This document shows positions 27,265 through 39,760 of a stretch of 64,000 bases of DNA, piece by piece. The stretch comes from Holothuria scabra (taxonomy: Eukaryota; Echinodermata; Holothuroidea; Aspidochirotida; Holothuriidae), in contig CM074193.1 of assembly GCA_037179385.1 (NCBI GenBank), positions 37,040,846 through 37,104,845 of the forward strand. The letters are read 5' to 3'. The translations under genes and the position numbers were made by a program. The stretch's first letter is position 1. Every line of letters begins with the position of its first letter. The notes under the pieces are model-generated. The model made no database searches, was not told where the DNA came from, and saw nothing but the letters and a program-made list of their open reading frames with translations.

Positions 27265-27529
27265 TATCAGATAATCAGTACACCCCATAATATCATGTCG
27301 AAGTTATTTTGAAAATTTGGTGGCTTCGGAATTCCCTTTCTGCGTTTTGGGGCACAGCATGGGATACACAAATCGAGCTGGGCACATAGGGTAACGATTC
27401 GGCGTTCCCCTAAAGACAATTCAGACAAAATCCACTGCACAGAACCACTCTTGTGATTTCTCCTTATGTTATGGTAAAATTAAGAAAGAATGGTGTCGAC
27501 AAATTTCCATATATAACTCGAAGTTTGCA

Positions 27530-27605
27530 GCACGCGTTGTAGGTGTGGGATTGGTTTGTTTTTCCCGACGATTTGGAGAATGTGCGCATGTGCGTAGCCA
27601 CCAAA
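27530..27605 (+). repeat. Dispersed repeat shared with 19428-19505
   Basis: GTTGTAGGTGTGGGATTGGT, CCCGACGATTTGGA and GCGCATGTGCGTAGCCAC match the copy at 19.4 kb. Confidence 0.8.
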
Positions 27606-28830
27606 AAGAATTACTGAGCTCTACTACCGAGCCTACTACGGTAAGGTGTCCATTGGGTCATTTCATTTTACCTAACATGTTAACTGTGCGTTTTGGCTTA
27701 AATAAAATTGTGCATAATTTACTTTGAAAATTTGACTTGCACCCTACAATCTAAATTTTCTATGGTCAAAATGGTTAATTTATGCAGCGACACAAATATG
27801 TGATTCTTTTAACTAAGCTAATAGAGATATCCGCTACTTGAAACGGATATAAGTTTCGTGAAGCAATGCAAGGTTATAAAAAAAGTGCCTCGTCTTAACT
27901 TACCATTGCGTGGACAATCTCAACAATTATAGATATTATGTAACACATATGTAGCAGGAACTTTTTTGTTTGAGGGAAATTTTCCTGTTTGAGTCAATTT
28001 GAACTTCAATTACAGGTCGCCATCTCAGGATGAGTTAGGGAATTTTTTTCTTCCTAAGTAAAGATTTATTTGGTTGTTTAAGTGAGTTTTCGATGATTGT
28101 CAAAAAATATTGAATTGTATGCATTATCGGTGATTACTGGATTAAACATGTTTATAAAGTCATCAGAGGAAACATAAGCACCTATCATTTCTTTCTTCTC
28201 ATTTACGTAGCGAAGTATTTCAGGCTGAACTTCGTCATTGATTTCCTGATTGCAACCTTCAATGTGATTTATTTGAAGAGAAGTAATATCATACAAATAA
28301 GGTGGACAAGTGCTTTGGAGTTAAGTTACAAACCCTTGATATTCTCAGCTTTCTTCCATCTGCCAACAGGAAAATTGTTTGCTTCAAAAAGCAGAACAAC
28401 AAGAACATAAGTCACCCTTATGCTTGGGTGACTTCCAACTGCACTTGATAATTGATAGCAATTCAGGATTCCCGTCCAAATGCCTGATACGATGGGAACG
28501 TGGTCAATAGAGTTCTAAAATGACTGTCTTCGTAAAGTGGAACACTCAAAAGTTTAGATAACTTGAGGAAGTTGAGGTAAATTGTTGCATGGATGTTTTT
28601 GAGTTCAATTGGGCTTTTTTTCATAATTAAATTGGTTATCAAAGACCACGTCAAAGGTATTTGCAGCAAGCTACCCCAATTGTTCCTAGATATCATTACA
28701 TTATTGCATTTTACAGTGTACGTATACAAAAATGCCAGGCAAAGTGAAATGAAAAGCAGGAGACAAGTGAAATGAAACGCAGGAGACCGTCTTCATTACT
28801 GCGTTATAACATCAATATAACAACGTAATT

Positions 28831-29000
28831 TAGTTCTCTTTGACCGAGTACTGACGAAGAAGTAGCACTCCTGGAGAGCTATACTTCAAATCATTGGCTG
28901 TTTTATTTTCCAAATTTTTAGCCTTCCGCTATCTGTGTCTGTTCGGAGATCCAGCCTTTCAATTCTGCAGCAATGTTGTTTTACGGCTTCTCCGTTACCG
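28831..29000 (+). repeat. Solo Penelope-type LTR copy C
   Basis: This segment matches arm B from TCTCTTTGACCGAGTA through GGAGATCCAGCCTTTCAATT to GGCTTCTCCGT with moderate divergence. No coding remnant adjoins it directly. It is followed by sequence homologous to 12898-13243 and a (TA)n tract at 29597-29767, so LTR, spacer and (TA)n form a repeated module. It keeps the most canonical hammerhead core in the window. Confidence 0.8.
28838..28890 (+). ncRNA. Hammerhead-like motif with intact CTGACGA core
   Basis: GAGTA precedes a perfect CTGACGA core at 28851-28857, followed by a hairpin with loop TAGCA. The position aligned to GAAA reads GAGA, a change at an essential adenosine. TACTT follows and can pair with GAGTA with one G-U pair, and an outer TTTG can pair with CAAA. 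Comparison with arms A and B suggests an ancestral functional type I hammerhead that decayed differently in each copy. Confidence 0.5.
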
Positions 29001-29595
29001 TCGCTAATTTCTCCCTTAAGGCAAAGGTCTTTATATCTTCCTAACTAAAGGCCGAAAGAAAATTATAAAAAACATAAGCTTATATTTTCCTTTAACGTCG
29101 CAAAGATATTATCAAAGATATTTCAATGACTTGCCAACCGTGTGTGTAAAACGTTACATTTCCGTAAATTCGTCGTATTTGAAGTAATTGCATAAAGATT
29201 GTGTTTAAAAGGACGTTTCCAAACTTTTACTTTTTTCCATAAAATAAAGTGTGTGAAAACGTTAAGGCGAATCCTTTTTTGTCGCCGCATTACTTTTTCA
29301 CCCTATGGTCAACTTTTTTTGCCCTAAGTGGGGAATACAACGCATAATTGACGAAATAGTATAATACTGGTATGTTTCGTCATTGATATATCAATGCAGA
29401 TTACACAGCGGCATGGTAAAGAGGGGGCAAAAATGCTACCAAAGAGATAAAAAATGTGAGGTTAAATATACAGAAGAAGTTTTAAAATGATTTGAAGTAC
29501 TAAGGAGACCCGATTTGTCTCCCTAATGTTAAATTTCTCCTTGATATATCAACTATAACTGCATTTTGTCTCCCAAATGCACAATTAAGTGGAAC

Positions 29596-29596
<1 letters not shown>
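29001..29596. repeat. Second copy of the CCCCTAACG-motif spacer
   Basis: This is the counterpart of 12898-13247. It contains CTCCCTTAAGGCAAAGG, CGTTAAGGCGAAT, GCCCTAAGTGGGGAAT and TCTCCCTAATGTTAAATTT, variants of the same word on both strands. It lies between LTR copy C and (TA)n at 29597. Confidence 0.55.
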
Positions 29597-29768
<172 letters not shown>

Positions 29769-29867
29769 AAATTCCACCTATGCTCGAGTTGAGGTATTCT
29801 AAAGGATTCATAAGATGAATAAAGTTCAAAGGAGATAAAAATAGACAAAACATAACATAAAATTTAA

Positions 29868-29903
29868 AAAATATTTATTTTCGCCCTTCTTCAGTGACTT
29901 GTT
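29868..29903 (-). ncRNA. Possible eroded hammerhead remnant 3' of the second Penelope copy
   Basis: About 450 bases downstream of the second GIY-YIG remnant the minus strand reads CACTGAAGAAGGGCGAAAAT. This contains CTGAAGA (matching CTGANGA) and GAAA but lacks a closing half of stem II. The position relative to the coding remnant is right for a PLE LTR. The match is short and could be chance. Confidence 0.3.
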
Positions 29904-29958
29904 ATATTAGTTTGCATGTATATACGACAAACTGACGTTTAAAAGCAAATAAGTTTAA

Positions 29959-29984
29959 CCAGGGAGTTGCTTGCAACTCCCTGG
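29959..29984. repeat. CAGGGAGTTGC palindrome 3
   Basis: CCAGGGAGTTGC, loop TT, GCAACTCCCTGG, with TTAA just outside on each side. Confidence 0.95.
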
Positions 29985-30351
29985 CTTAACAAGATGTGTG
30001 TTCTAGATTGAATGAGTGTTACAAGCTTATTAACCACCTATGTGACCTAGTGAAGAAGACGCACGTACAAGAAGAAACTCAAGGCTGGCGGATTAAATTG
30101 TTAAGTCAGTGAAAGAAATAAATACTCATGTAGTAAAGGAAAATTGACCGATAAATAGTAGATACAAGTTTATACAACTCTTAGTTTAAGATTGAAAGAG
30201 AATGCTTGTTACACATGAACGTTATTGAATTCGCAAGGAGACTTATTGGGTCCAGTCTTTCACAAAGTGAACGAAGCGAATAGATAAATGAAAAGTAAGG
30301 ACTGTTTAAGGTTACAGGCCTAAAGAAGGAAAATCGTCTGGCTATGATGGG

Positions 30352-30740
30352 TGTACATCCGAAAATCCCGTGAGGTTGCCTAAGTCCTTGTTGACACCCG
30401 TAGTGTGAGTATTTAGTCGAAGGATCCAACGTTACTCGCACTTTTTACGAGCTTCACGAGAAGAAAACCCGGAGGAAATGAGAGTACAACGAATATTTCT
30501 GATGTTGTGGTCGGGCAAGTCAAAGTTTTGTGCCAGAGGTAATCCCATAGAGTGGTCACGTATGGACTTGGTATGGTTATTAAAACGCGTACGAAGGGGT
30601 ATTTGTTTCTCCTACATAGTTACTTGAATCACAGACCAAACAAGTCAAAAGGTAAACTACGTCGGACGAATCACAGCAAAGAGAGGGAGTATAATTGTGA
30701 GCGTGTTGGCCACCTTTTGGAATGCGGTTACCCATTCAAA
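30352..30740 (-). pseudogene. Second Penelope-like GIY-YIG remnant
   Basis: The minus-strand frame, open from about 30727 to 30435, reads CDSSDVVYLLTC, then YVGETNTLRTRFNNH, then NFDLPDHNIRNIRC. These are the GIY-YIG core, the R...H segment and the downstream HN motif of PLE endonucleases. A TAA at 30432-30434 ends this frame. In the next frame it resumes with WILRLNTHTTGVNKDLGN and ends at TAG (30352-30354), the usual PLE C terminus, so one frameshift separates the two parts. It differs clearly in sequence from the copy at 12 kb, so it belongs to another subfamily. No RT domain was seen upstream. Confidence 0.85.
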
Positions 30741-31018
30741 TTTATTTCTGAAGAGATCTCCAAATATGTCACAATACACCAGGCCTGATCTCCTGGAATA
30801 GAGAGAAAAAAGACCGAACTCTCGTCTTCGTATGGTTTTTGACCCATCTGTCGAAAAATTGTTCAAGGAACTTAAAACATTATTCTCTTCTGAGAAAAGA
30901 TAACTCTATTCGTAATTTATTTTCTGAACCCCTTTACACAGTAGGAGACAAACGCAAAGCCTGAAAGGATTTACTCACCTCGTCAAAACTTCCCCAGGAA
31001 ACCCTGATGCTAAATGCC

Positions 31019-31228
31019 TTACACCTACAATCGCCGCCAAAAGTGAATGAAACAAACTCCTTTCCTCCGTTTCGATGTTGTAACACTCAGGACTGGTTTT
31101 TTCCCGACCAACATTGAAGCTGGGGAAAGGGGAAGACCGGCTACCATGTGAGGATGGATAAAAGGCAATGAAACATCTCCTACGGAGGGATTTTGTTTCA
31201 TTTGTTTTGGCGGCGATTGTAGGTGTAA
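31019..31228. mobile_element. 210-bp MITE with TTACACCTACAATCGCCGCC ends
   Basis: TTACACCTACAATCGCCGCC and the next AAAA/TGAATGAAACAAA are mirrored by TTTGTTTCATTTG and GGCGGCGATTGTAGGTGTAA. The TIR is about 42 bases. The 110-codon frame across it is a by-product. Confidence 0.92.
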
Positions 31229-31329
31229 AATTTGTGAGTTCATCACTACTAAAAGATCCTTCAGACCTTAGGCACCACCGAAAAACGTAACAGAAAAAAA
31301 TGCCCATGTGTCCACTTGCTTACAAACGG

Positions 31330-31487
31330 AAACTTTTGGGTAGATGCGCACTGTTTAACAAGGTGTTTCTTGATTGGTTGTTTCCATTGTATTGTATCGA
31401 TTGTATTCCTTGTTGGGGTTAGGGATTAGGCTATTGTTAGCCAGTAAGGAAATTTCTTGTTAAACAGTGCGCATCGCCCCAAACTTT
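31330..31487. mobile_element. 158-bp MITE with GATGCGCACTGTTTAACAAG ends
   Basis: AAACTTTTGGGTA and GATGCGCACTGTTTAACAAG are mirrored by CTTGTTAAACAGTGCGCATC and GCCCCAAACTTT. The TIR is about 40 bases of the 158. Confidence 0.92.
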
Positions 31488-32436
31488 AAGCAACGAATAA
31501 GGCAATTTGGCGTTAAAAATAACGAGTTTTGATGACAAAATCAAGCAAATGAAACTAAGTCAGGGTGAAATGAAGGTAACAATGAAAATATTACGTTGTT
31601 GCTATGCCTTTTATAACTGCAGAAATTGCATCCGACATACTTTTTGATCTTGCCTCATTCCACTTCATAAACTAATTAGCCATAAGAAGGAAAAGCAGGT
31701 ATCAGGATCATACGATACGTCGTTTTGGTTTGTATGTATAATTAAACAAATGAGAGTGGTTTACCTAGTTAATTTTCAGAAAGAGTGGTTGAGTGATGAG
31801 TCAAGTAATTCTGAGTTGACTTCCATGACGAAGCTGTTAGAAAGCTCCTTGTTCAACACAAACCAGGAGGATATAATGATACCAGTTCTAGAGTAAAGGT
31901 ATACTGACAAACTTGAACAAATTAGTAATCTCCCTGGTGACTTGGACGCAGGAGAGTTTTTAGAAAACAATCATCCTTTCAGCAGATTAATTTGAAAAAA
32001 AAAAAAACTATTTAATTTATATGAAGACGAGCTATAAACAAATAGGATCTGACTAGACTCTATTCATTGATCCCAGTCAACGAATAAAAACAACAAAGTA
32101 ACTCCAATTATTAAATTTAAGTAATCGTTGGCCCGTGAGTAAGGACTTCATACGATACCTTTTAAAAGATTGAATGGATTCTTTACCACCATCGCTATAC
32201 GATAAGCTAAAAGATGCTGTAATAAAATACCAAATACGTGAGTAAAGCACTGCGTGGGAGGGCGAGCAAAATCTTCAGAAAAAATTATTTCCACTTGCAA
32301 ATATTGCAGATAGTAAGGTCTCTCAGGAAATGTCACGTTCTAGTTAAATGCAATATTCGTATATAGTTAAAACCTGGAAGGGTTGTTTCTAAAGTATATT
32401 AATAGGACAAAGTTACATGACACATGGATTAAAAAC

Positions 32437-32828
32437 ACACCGGTTCCCAAACTTTTATAAGACTGTGGCCTCACGTACCCCGCACTGAAGGTAACACCGT
32501 GTTACCTCGCGCTCGCTTAATGTGTGAGCACGGGTTAAAGCTGGGTCGGTGTTTAAATTTCGATCCACCTCAAATCGCAGGGTTATGCGGTTTTAAACAC
32601 CGTGTTTGGTCTAGTCAAGTAAGGTCACAGGTGTTCTTTGTCGCCGATGAACCGTCTTTTCTAAAATTTTTACAGTTATTGGTATGTGAAATATTTGACC
32701 TCATTAATATGGTAGCACACCCAATCAACCAAACTCGGGGTGAGAACAGAGACTGGAAATACGGAGTTAACCTGTGGTTTTGCATTATTGTAAATACCAA
32801 GTAACACCGAGTGTCGCGGGGTACTTGA
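32437..32828. mobile_element. Probable hAT-type fragment
   Basis: ACCGGTTCCCAAACTTTTAT followed by GACTGTGGCCTCACGTACCC looks like a hAT terminus and subterminal segment. CGTGTTACCTCGCG is echoed in inverted form by GTAACACCGAGTGTCGCGGG and GTACTT near 32800-32825. A clean right end and a target duplication were not found. Confidence 0.45.
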
Positions 32829-34884
32829 GACTAAGCCAGGATGGACGAACAAACTCACCCTTTTTCAAAGTAGTGATTTGGCGGAACGAAACGAATGAAA
32901 TAAAAATAAACATTGAAATGAAGGGTATAGACCACATCATTATACGTGAGAGCTTGACCCATTGTCTCATTTTTCAAAACATGCCCTTTTGAACACATCT
33001 CCCTTTGAGTTGCGAAAAAACCATCAAGGGGTAGTAACGCCCCCCCCCCCCCTTGAGGACCGCTTATATCTATCGTTAACTTAAGGAAGGATGGTCAATA
33101 CATAGCCTACATAATCCTGATATGATAAAGCCAAGAAAATTGTCCATTTCGGCAAACAAGCTGTATGAGACATTTCAGGCTACTTTTGGAAAACTATTAC
33201 GACTTTCATTCAAAAAGACTATCATTTTTATGATTGGTTTGAAAAGGACGTTTCTCGTGAAAAGGGCACATTTGGCTCATATTAAACTCAACAAACAGTT
33301 CCAATTCCTAACGTGCTTTTAAAGGCCCTCCAACAACTGCCTAAAATTCATCCTCATCCAGACACAGTTTCTGTTTTGCTGCTTCAGGCTGAGTTTACAA
33401 GACCGCAATGTGTAATCAAACACTCTCAGGCAGTAAGTCTGTTGTGCAATATCATGGAGGTTTATGAGCTACATTTTCCTGCATATTTTGAACTTGCTGT
33501 CAATCAAAGAGTTGTGCCCTTTGAGAGTTTCTTTAGACTTATACCGCGACAACAGTTTTTAAGAAAAAAGGGAAAAAAGAAAAAAAAAACTTCTTCTACA
33601 AGACTTTAGCAATCAATACATATTGTATTTGGACCAGTTGTAAACAAATGTTAAGTCTTAGAACTGTCAGGAACCAATACCACTGTACGTATACTAGGTC
33701 ATAAGTGCTACCGAACTTCGCTATAGTAATGCATGCTCTAAGTCTGAATTAGAAAGAAAAAACGGTGATAGAACACCATCCGGTAAATAAAGAGGAAAAA
33801 TAAAAAAATCCATCTTCTTCCGTGTTATACGATATTAAATATTCGTTGTCTTTGTTTAAGTCATTCACGTCAGCAAAATTTTCACTAATAGCCTATATTA
33901 GGGAGATGATCAATTGCACATCAATATTTTTAAATGTTTATTTGATCTGATTAAAAGCTTCCTGTTGTACCTTCGAGATGTTCCCTAAGTGGTCTGGAAA
34001 GAATGTATTCCGGTTTCTGTCAAATTGTTTGTCAAATTTTTCACCTTTGAACACTTGAATATTTTCCACCTGTGCTCATGTATACCCTATTTTCCTGTTC
34101 CCTAAGGGGATGATTCCTTCCGTCATACAGATCTCAAAATGTCAAATATTGGCGTCAAAAAATGCAATGTTTGAGAACTTCTTTTCCCTGTGGCATAATG
34201 ACAATGTTCTCCGGATCCAGGCCTTACTGTAAGGCAGGACTTGAACGTTTGTATTAATTCGACATAACCTGTTTAATATTACATTATTTTTGTGAGTGTC
34301 CTTGCGCAGACAATTACCAAGCCTAGGGCACTTAAGTCGGGCGTGTTGTTTGGTTATCTATCATGATTGAAATCTGTTATAAGGAGACATTTTTACTCCC
34401 CGTCGCTCTACTCGAATGATTTTAAGGCCAAGAACAAGGGCACACTTATTTTGTAGCAACAGCTTAATTTAACGATTTTCTTTTCATTTCTCTTCAAAGT
34501 TTCTTTCACAATATTTTAGGACTTCAACAGTGCATACTCAAGGTTATCCAAGCACTTATTCCTTTTGTAATTTTCACAATTAAGGGGAGAAAATATAGTC
34601 ACATTATCCTCAGAAGTCAATCATGAAGCAGGGCAGTTTACTACATTAATTCAATTTGGGGAAACTGCATTTTCCCTTTAGGGAAAACTGCGTGTAAAAG
34701 GGTTTGACGGACGAGACTCAACAAAACACATCAAAGTGAGTTGTGGGGTCATGGCATTCCTACCTTACTCTTGAGAATGCAACATAGACATCCCAGTAGA
34801 TCAAAATCGGTGTGGGATGCAACTGATCCCTGGGTTTTTTTTAAATGATCTGGGCCCCCAAGTCATCTATGCTTTCATTGTGTT
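32829..34884. other. Unexplained sequence
   Basis: A C-run occurs at 33041-33053 and a small TTTTCCCTTTAGGGAAAA palindrome near 34670. A 98-codon open frame at 33313-33609 lacks an ATG start and ends in poly-Lys from an A-rich run; no family was recognised. Confidence 0.45.
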
Positions 34885-34918
34885 TAGACGGGTCAATTTA
34901 TGCCCAAATTGGCCCGAA

Positions 34919-34949
<31 letters not shown>

Positions 34950-35272
34950 GCGACAGAAGGTTTTCCACTCTTATTTAGTTGTTTGGGGTGTAATTTATAA
35001 GAGAAAAAAAATCTATGAAAATTTTACCCCGGAAAAGGTGTTAAACTGGTCAAATCCAAAATGGCCGCCATAGACCATGTGGAGAAGGGGGAAGGTGCCG
35101 TCACCCGAAAGCAAAATTTATGAGACGAAAAGGATTTGGTCAATTTTGGGTGGCTGATTCTGAAAATTGAGAGTATACTGGCCGTATTCGGGCTTTTCTG
35201 CGCCATTTTGAGGTTTAAATTTCGAAGGGCGCCCTCTATTTGTCAAAAATATTGTCTTCTCCATATATTTAC

Positions 35273-35313
35273 GCCAAATCTCACATCAGGCATTGACTGA
35301 TGTGAGATTTGGC
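35273..35313. repeat. Perfect 17-bp-arm hairpin
   Basis: Arms at 35273-35289 and 35297-35313 (CCAAATCTCACATCAG and its complement plus a G-C pair) are separated by the seven bases GCATTGA. It lies just outside the left edge of the MITE at 35335. Confidence 0.95.
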
Positions 35314-35334
35314 CCTTTTACGCTATTAAGGGAT

Positions 35335-35774
35335 GTCTACTGAAAAATAATGGGAAATATTAATATGCAAATTAGATAGGTCAAAAGACAGATTATAGTG
35401 TTAGAAGAAGAATAAGCCGAGGATTTGAGTCAGGGGAAATTACATCAAACTAAACCTGCCTAACTAATACCAGATCCTCCTTGGAGAATATTGACATTGG
35501 TGACTTTCATTTTTGTGTTCATGTGCCGTAGTTGCCATAACAACACAAAATTGTTTTTCTTTACTAAACCCTCATTTGGTTGTCCTGAATGACAGGGATA
35601 TTATTACTATCTTAAAATCCCAGGTCTCTCTATAAATCAGGAACTTTTTGAGAAGTAATATTTTTAACTGCGGCCTATATTTTTAAAGTATCGGATACAC
35701 GATTTAACCTTCGACCTTAGGTAATTTGCATATTAATATGAATATTAATATTTCCCAGTGCTTTTCAGTATACA
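35335..35774. mobile_element. 440-bp MITE nested in the 7-kb element
   Basis: The termini TGTCTACTGAAAA and TTTTCAGTATACA are inverted. Next to them GGGAAATATTAATATGCAAATTA on the left matches its reverse complement on the right, apart from a duplicated TATTAATAT block, giving TIRs of roughly 40-50 bases. There is no coding capacity. Confidence 0.8.
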
Positions 35775-36214
35775 GGCCGCCGTCTCTATATTTAGGGAGT
35801 GCCATGGTCCGAAATTCCGACTGACTGAAAATCAATTTTTACATTTGCGCTGATACCGGTATGGCCGCCATTTTAGATTTTCAAAATGGCCGCGTAAAAA
35901 GATATATTTTGCTCTATTTCTACCTCTACATACCCTCAAAACCTTGTCAAATATATCAAGTCTATGTTTTCAGGTACAAGGAATCCATACTCTGCATAAT
36001 CAGATTTCTGACTGTTACAATTCTTTCTTTTTGAGGAGGGTGATGGGCCCGTATAGTCCCCCCCCCCCCGGCGGGAGGGGAATTCGGGCAAACCAACCAA
36101 AAAAATTTCTGCTCCACCAAATGAAAATTGAAACTACAACACCGGGCATTAGGAGAGAGTTCTATGGCCTATACCCCCAAGCCCAACACTTGCCCCATCA
36201 CAACGGACTACGGG

Positions 36215-37583
36215 CATAGGCGTACGAGTCGGGGACAGGGGGGTAGACTGCTCCCCAAATTTTCTCAAGACCTAAAACTCGGGCAGGGATCTGGAAAAAT
36301 TCGGGCAGCCGTTTGAGTCTTAAAACCTGGTTTGTTTCTACTTACACAGAAAACTCCTAGGCGCACCCGAATTCCTTCAAACACTTGGCCGAAAAAAATA
36401 ATAAAAAAGCATCATAGTCACGGTACAATTTTCATGAAAACTCTAAAAGATACCAAAATTTGCCACACATTCGGGCAGCTTATGAAAAAACAATTTTTCG
36501 TCAGCCTCACTTCATATTCTTGCGCAAACCTTTGCCTGAAATGACACAATTTTTATGTAAAAGTTGCAAAAAGTTCTGGGATATTTTTAATTGCCAGATT
36601 ACAAGGGGAGAGAGGATGTATACAGTTCCCAAAATTTTGCGCAAACAAATCAGTCAAAAGCTATGTCATGCAACTAAACTATCCCATTATGAATAAAACG
36701 TAAAGGTATCGTGAAGATTTCATTTCGTTTTTAATTTTGTATTCCCTTGCCTCGGGCAAAAGGAGTCTATGCGACTATGCCGATGATTTGGCCACGTTTG
36801 TTTTTATTTAATGGGTACGGTTTGTGGGGATCAAGTGTGCCAAAACCGTTGATATGGACTTAGGTGGTTTGCTCACTAGGAAATGATTTGCGCCCTTGTT
36901 TGTTCAAATGCATATAAACAGGCTGCTACCTTGCTTGGTAATCGCGCGAAAATTGAGTTAATCAGTTTTTAAGGGCCAATTCGTTGCATGGCATCCCCAC
37001 TCCGGTAATTCGGGCCTCTGAATCTGAGCTAAACTGCTAAACAGGCTGCTAAAACACACGGGATCCTTGTGAAGTTCGACGAAACATATTTAATAGGCAG
37101 CCGGAATGCGATGCAATGCCATCCTCCCTCGAAGTTGAGAAGCCTTGGGCTTTTCGAGGGTTTCTGAAGTTTTTCAATTTTCAAAATTATATTGGTGATA
37201 ATCTCTTGCTACATGATGTAAAACAGTTTGTAGAACGCGCAAACAAACTCATCTTCCAATGATTATAGCTTAATGTAGTCATCCAATGGTAGTGGTACAT
37301 TTAATCTGGGGGTTTTCTGACCCTTTTGTAGATTTGCTCATTTTTGGTGAAAATTTTATTGCAAACGAAAGTCCAAAATATTGATGGCTTTGATTTTGCT
37401 TATAAGCATAGGAAAGGCAATTTCGGGCTGTCTGAGGGGTTTTGATTTTTCAAAATTTTATGTACGCTCCGCGCCAAAAGATGGTGGCCCTCCGCTTAGA
37501 TAGTCTTTCGAGCAGAATTACATTTTTCGGGCTGGGAATCCTCCCCCCCCCCCTCCAAACTGAAATGCTCCCGTACGCCTATG
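36215..37583. mobile_element. 1.4-kb G-rich-ended element (CATAGGCGTACG termini)
   Basis: CATAGGCGTACGAG at 36215 is mirrored by CCGTACGCCTATG ending at 37583, each followed inward by a G-rich or C-rich run. The interior carries TTCGGGCAG several times and, at 37420-37500, the TACGCTCCGCGCCAA...CTCCGCTTAGATAGTC segment shared with 6220-6315. There is no long reading frame. It is probably a non-autonomous DNA element inserted in the 7-kb element. Confidence 0.6.
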
Positions 37584-38962
37584 GCTAAGGGCCCAGGGTG
37601 GGGTAAAATGCAACAATAAATTTTAAAAAAGTAGCAAAATGACGGCCAAAAAATTAAAATTTCCAATCCAAAACTGAAAGCATATCCCCGTCCGCTTGCT
37701 TTTTTCTTATACAATTTTAAGTTGTTTTCGAAAAAGGTGTTTTGTTAGAATAGCATCACCACAGGCCTGTTGAGCAACGTTCTACTGGTACCGGACACAG
37801 GAACTGATTTCACTCAGATGTTTCAAATGTTTTCGCCATATTACCGGTAGTACAGTGTCTTGAATTCAAACTTTTAAAGGACTAGAAAGGATCGCAGGCT
37901 CACGTTTTGGACACCATTCTAAGGGTTTAAGAAGCGTCAAAACTTTCTTAATATCATAAGGTTTAAGCAATTAGGTTCAAGTTGCTGATCACCTCTGTTT
38001 GGTAGCTGTATATTGTTAAAGGGGGCAAATGACTTGGAACATTTTGGGTGGATCTCAGTCATACTGTGAACTAAATGCACGAGATTAGCTTTAGAATTCT
38101 TCACTTTTACAGCTGCTTCAGATGGTTGTACAGTGTAGGAGTCGGAACTTTGTTACGATAATTTATGGGTTATTCAAAGTCAAGATGTCATTTCAAGGGG
38201 TTGGTCTTATTTGGGATGAGGAAAATGGGCTACAGGTCTACAATTAGTTAGGCCTACACAAATTGTGAGGTTGGGTAGGGGTATTCATTAATTCCAGTTA
38301 GAAAAGAAGTTGTATGCTCGTCCCTCCCCAGACAATTGAACTGTTTCTGTTCTGTTTGAAATCCCAAATTGGTGACTTTATGTAAATGTGAGTCTATTCA
38401 AATAATAGTGTTATAGCTGTATGCTGTTACATTTTTATAACTTTTTATAACCTCTTGTGATGTGCTAATTAAATAAAATAATTGAGCTAATTAACTAATG
38501 TTCAAACAAACTTAACCCATAATCATTAAATACATTTGAAAGAGTAAGTTTCATTCTCCGTTGGAAATAAAACTGTTCGTTACCAATATCAATCTAAACC
38601 AGAAATACAACCGGATTATATCAATTCCGGCCTATTGTTTATGTAGTTGCGAGAGCATAAAGGTTAATATAGTGTTTTTACATATTAACTATTGTATTGG
38701 AGGTGTCTATGGGGGTTGTTCTTGTGCCTTTTCAGTGCATAACCCATCATGAGTGAAGATCGCGAAGTAAGCAATTGGTCTTTGGGCATGTCTAAGGAGT
38801 CCGTAGAGCAGAAACTATGCATCATTTGCCCTGAGAAAAACATTAACAAAAGGCCACTTGTTCTAAACCCTTGGACAGAATCCTAAAAGAGGTTATAAAT
38901 GGTTATAAATTCTGTAATATTCTCTATGATGTAAGTATATTACCTTATCCAATTTGAAAATC

Positions 38963-39560
38963 CCAAAATGGCTGTCATAAAGGGATCTCTCCAGATTCTA
39001 ACATTGTTTTAGTTTTCCAATACCATTACCTTTTCAAAAATGTATAAGTGCGTAAAGCTATCATGGTTTTGAAAGTAATGTAAGTTAAATAAAGTGGTTA
39101 GGGTAATAAGCGGCGGCAAAAGTAGTACAAAATATGTCTTTTACAGTGGCCATTTTGAAAATCCAAAATGGCCGCCATAAAAGCTTTTCTCCAAATTTAA
39201 ACATTGACTTTCAGTTTTCTTATGCTATAACCTTTCTAAAAGGTATAAATTTGCTGAGCTACTATGATTTAGAACCAAATACAATAGGTTTAGTAAAGTG
39301 TTTAAGGTAGTTAAGGTCAGAAACAGAAGAAGATATGTATTTTACAGTCGCCATTTTGAAAAACCCAAAATGGCCGCCATACAAACATCTGTTCAAATGT
39401 AAACATTAATTTTTAGTTTCCTGATGCTATAAGCTTTCCAAAAATATATAGGTTTCATAATCTACCATGATTGCCAACGAAACATAATTTATTGACATAG
39501 TGAACCTGACTAGAGCCACCAGTCCAGTTTCGGAAAGCATGAACACATGAAGCATGAACA
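38963..39560. repeat. ~201-bp tandem repeat, three units
   Basis: CCAAAATGGC starts at 38963, 39163 and 39365, giving unit lengths of 200 and 202. Each unit continues with a CTCCA/TTCAAA segment, AACATT, TTTTAGTTT, a GCTATAA-like block, and ends in ACAGT(G/C)GCCATTTTGAAAA. The units are clearly diverged. The boundary of each carries facing GCCATTTTG and CAAAATGGC words. Confidence 0.85.
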
Positions 39561-39573
39561 CCTGGTGGGATAA

Positions 39574-39760
39574 GTCCTATAGAGTGCTTTCACGTTACGT
39601 CACAACTGGGAAAACCACGCCCACTGCCGGGCAAAAATCAATAGTCTCCGTGCAACACTCTCACAGTGGGTCATCAGCTGCTTCTCAGCTAGCTACACTA
39701 AATGCGCATGACCGTCAAAAGGGCGGGGCTTGTGACGTAGGTGAAATCATTTTATAGGAC
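39574..39760. mobile_element. GTCCTATA...ACGTCACAA MITE nested in the 7-kb element
   Basis: GTCCTATAGAGTGCTTTCAC and the adjoining ACGTCACAA at the left are mirrored by TTGTGACGTA and ATTTTATAGGAC at the right, giving TIRs of about 31 bases. It is the best-preserved member and defines the family ends. Confidence 0.9.

Noticed and set aside
30975..31307. 110-codon minus-strand open frame
   Set aside because: It spans the 210-bp MITE at 31019-31228, including both terminal inverted repeats.
33313..33609. 98-codon plus-strand open frame with a protein-like composition
   Set aside because: No ATG start, a poly-Lys end from an A-run, no recognised family, and no supported neighbouring exons.
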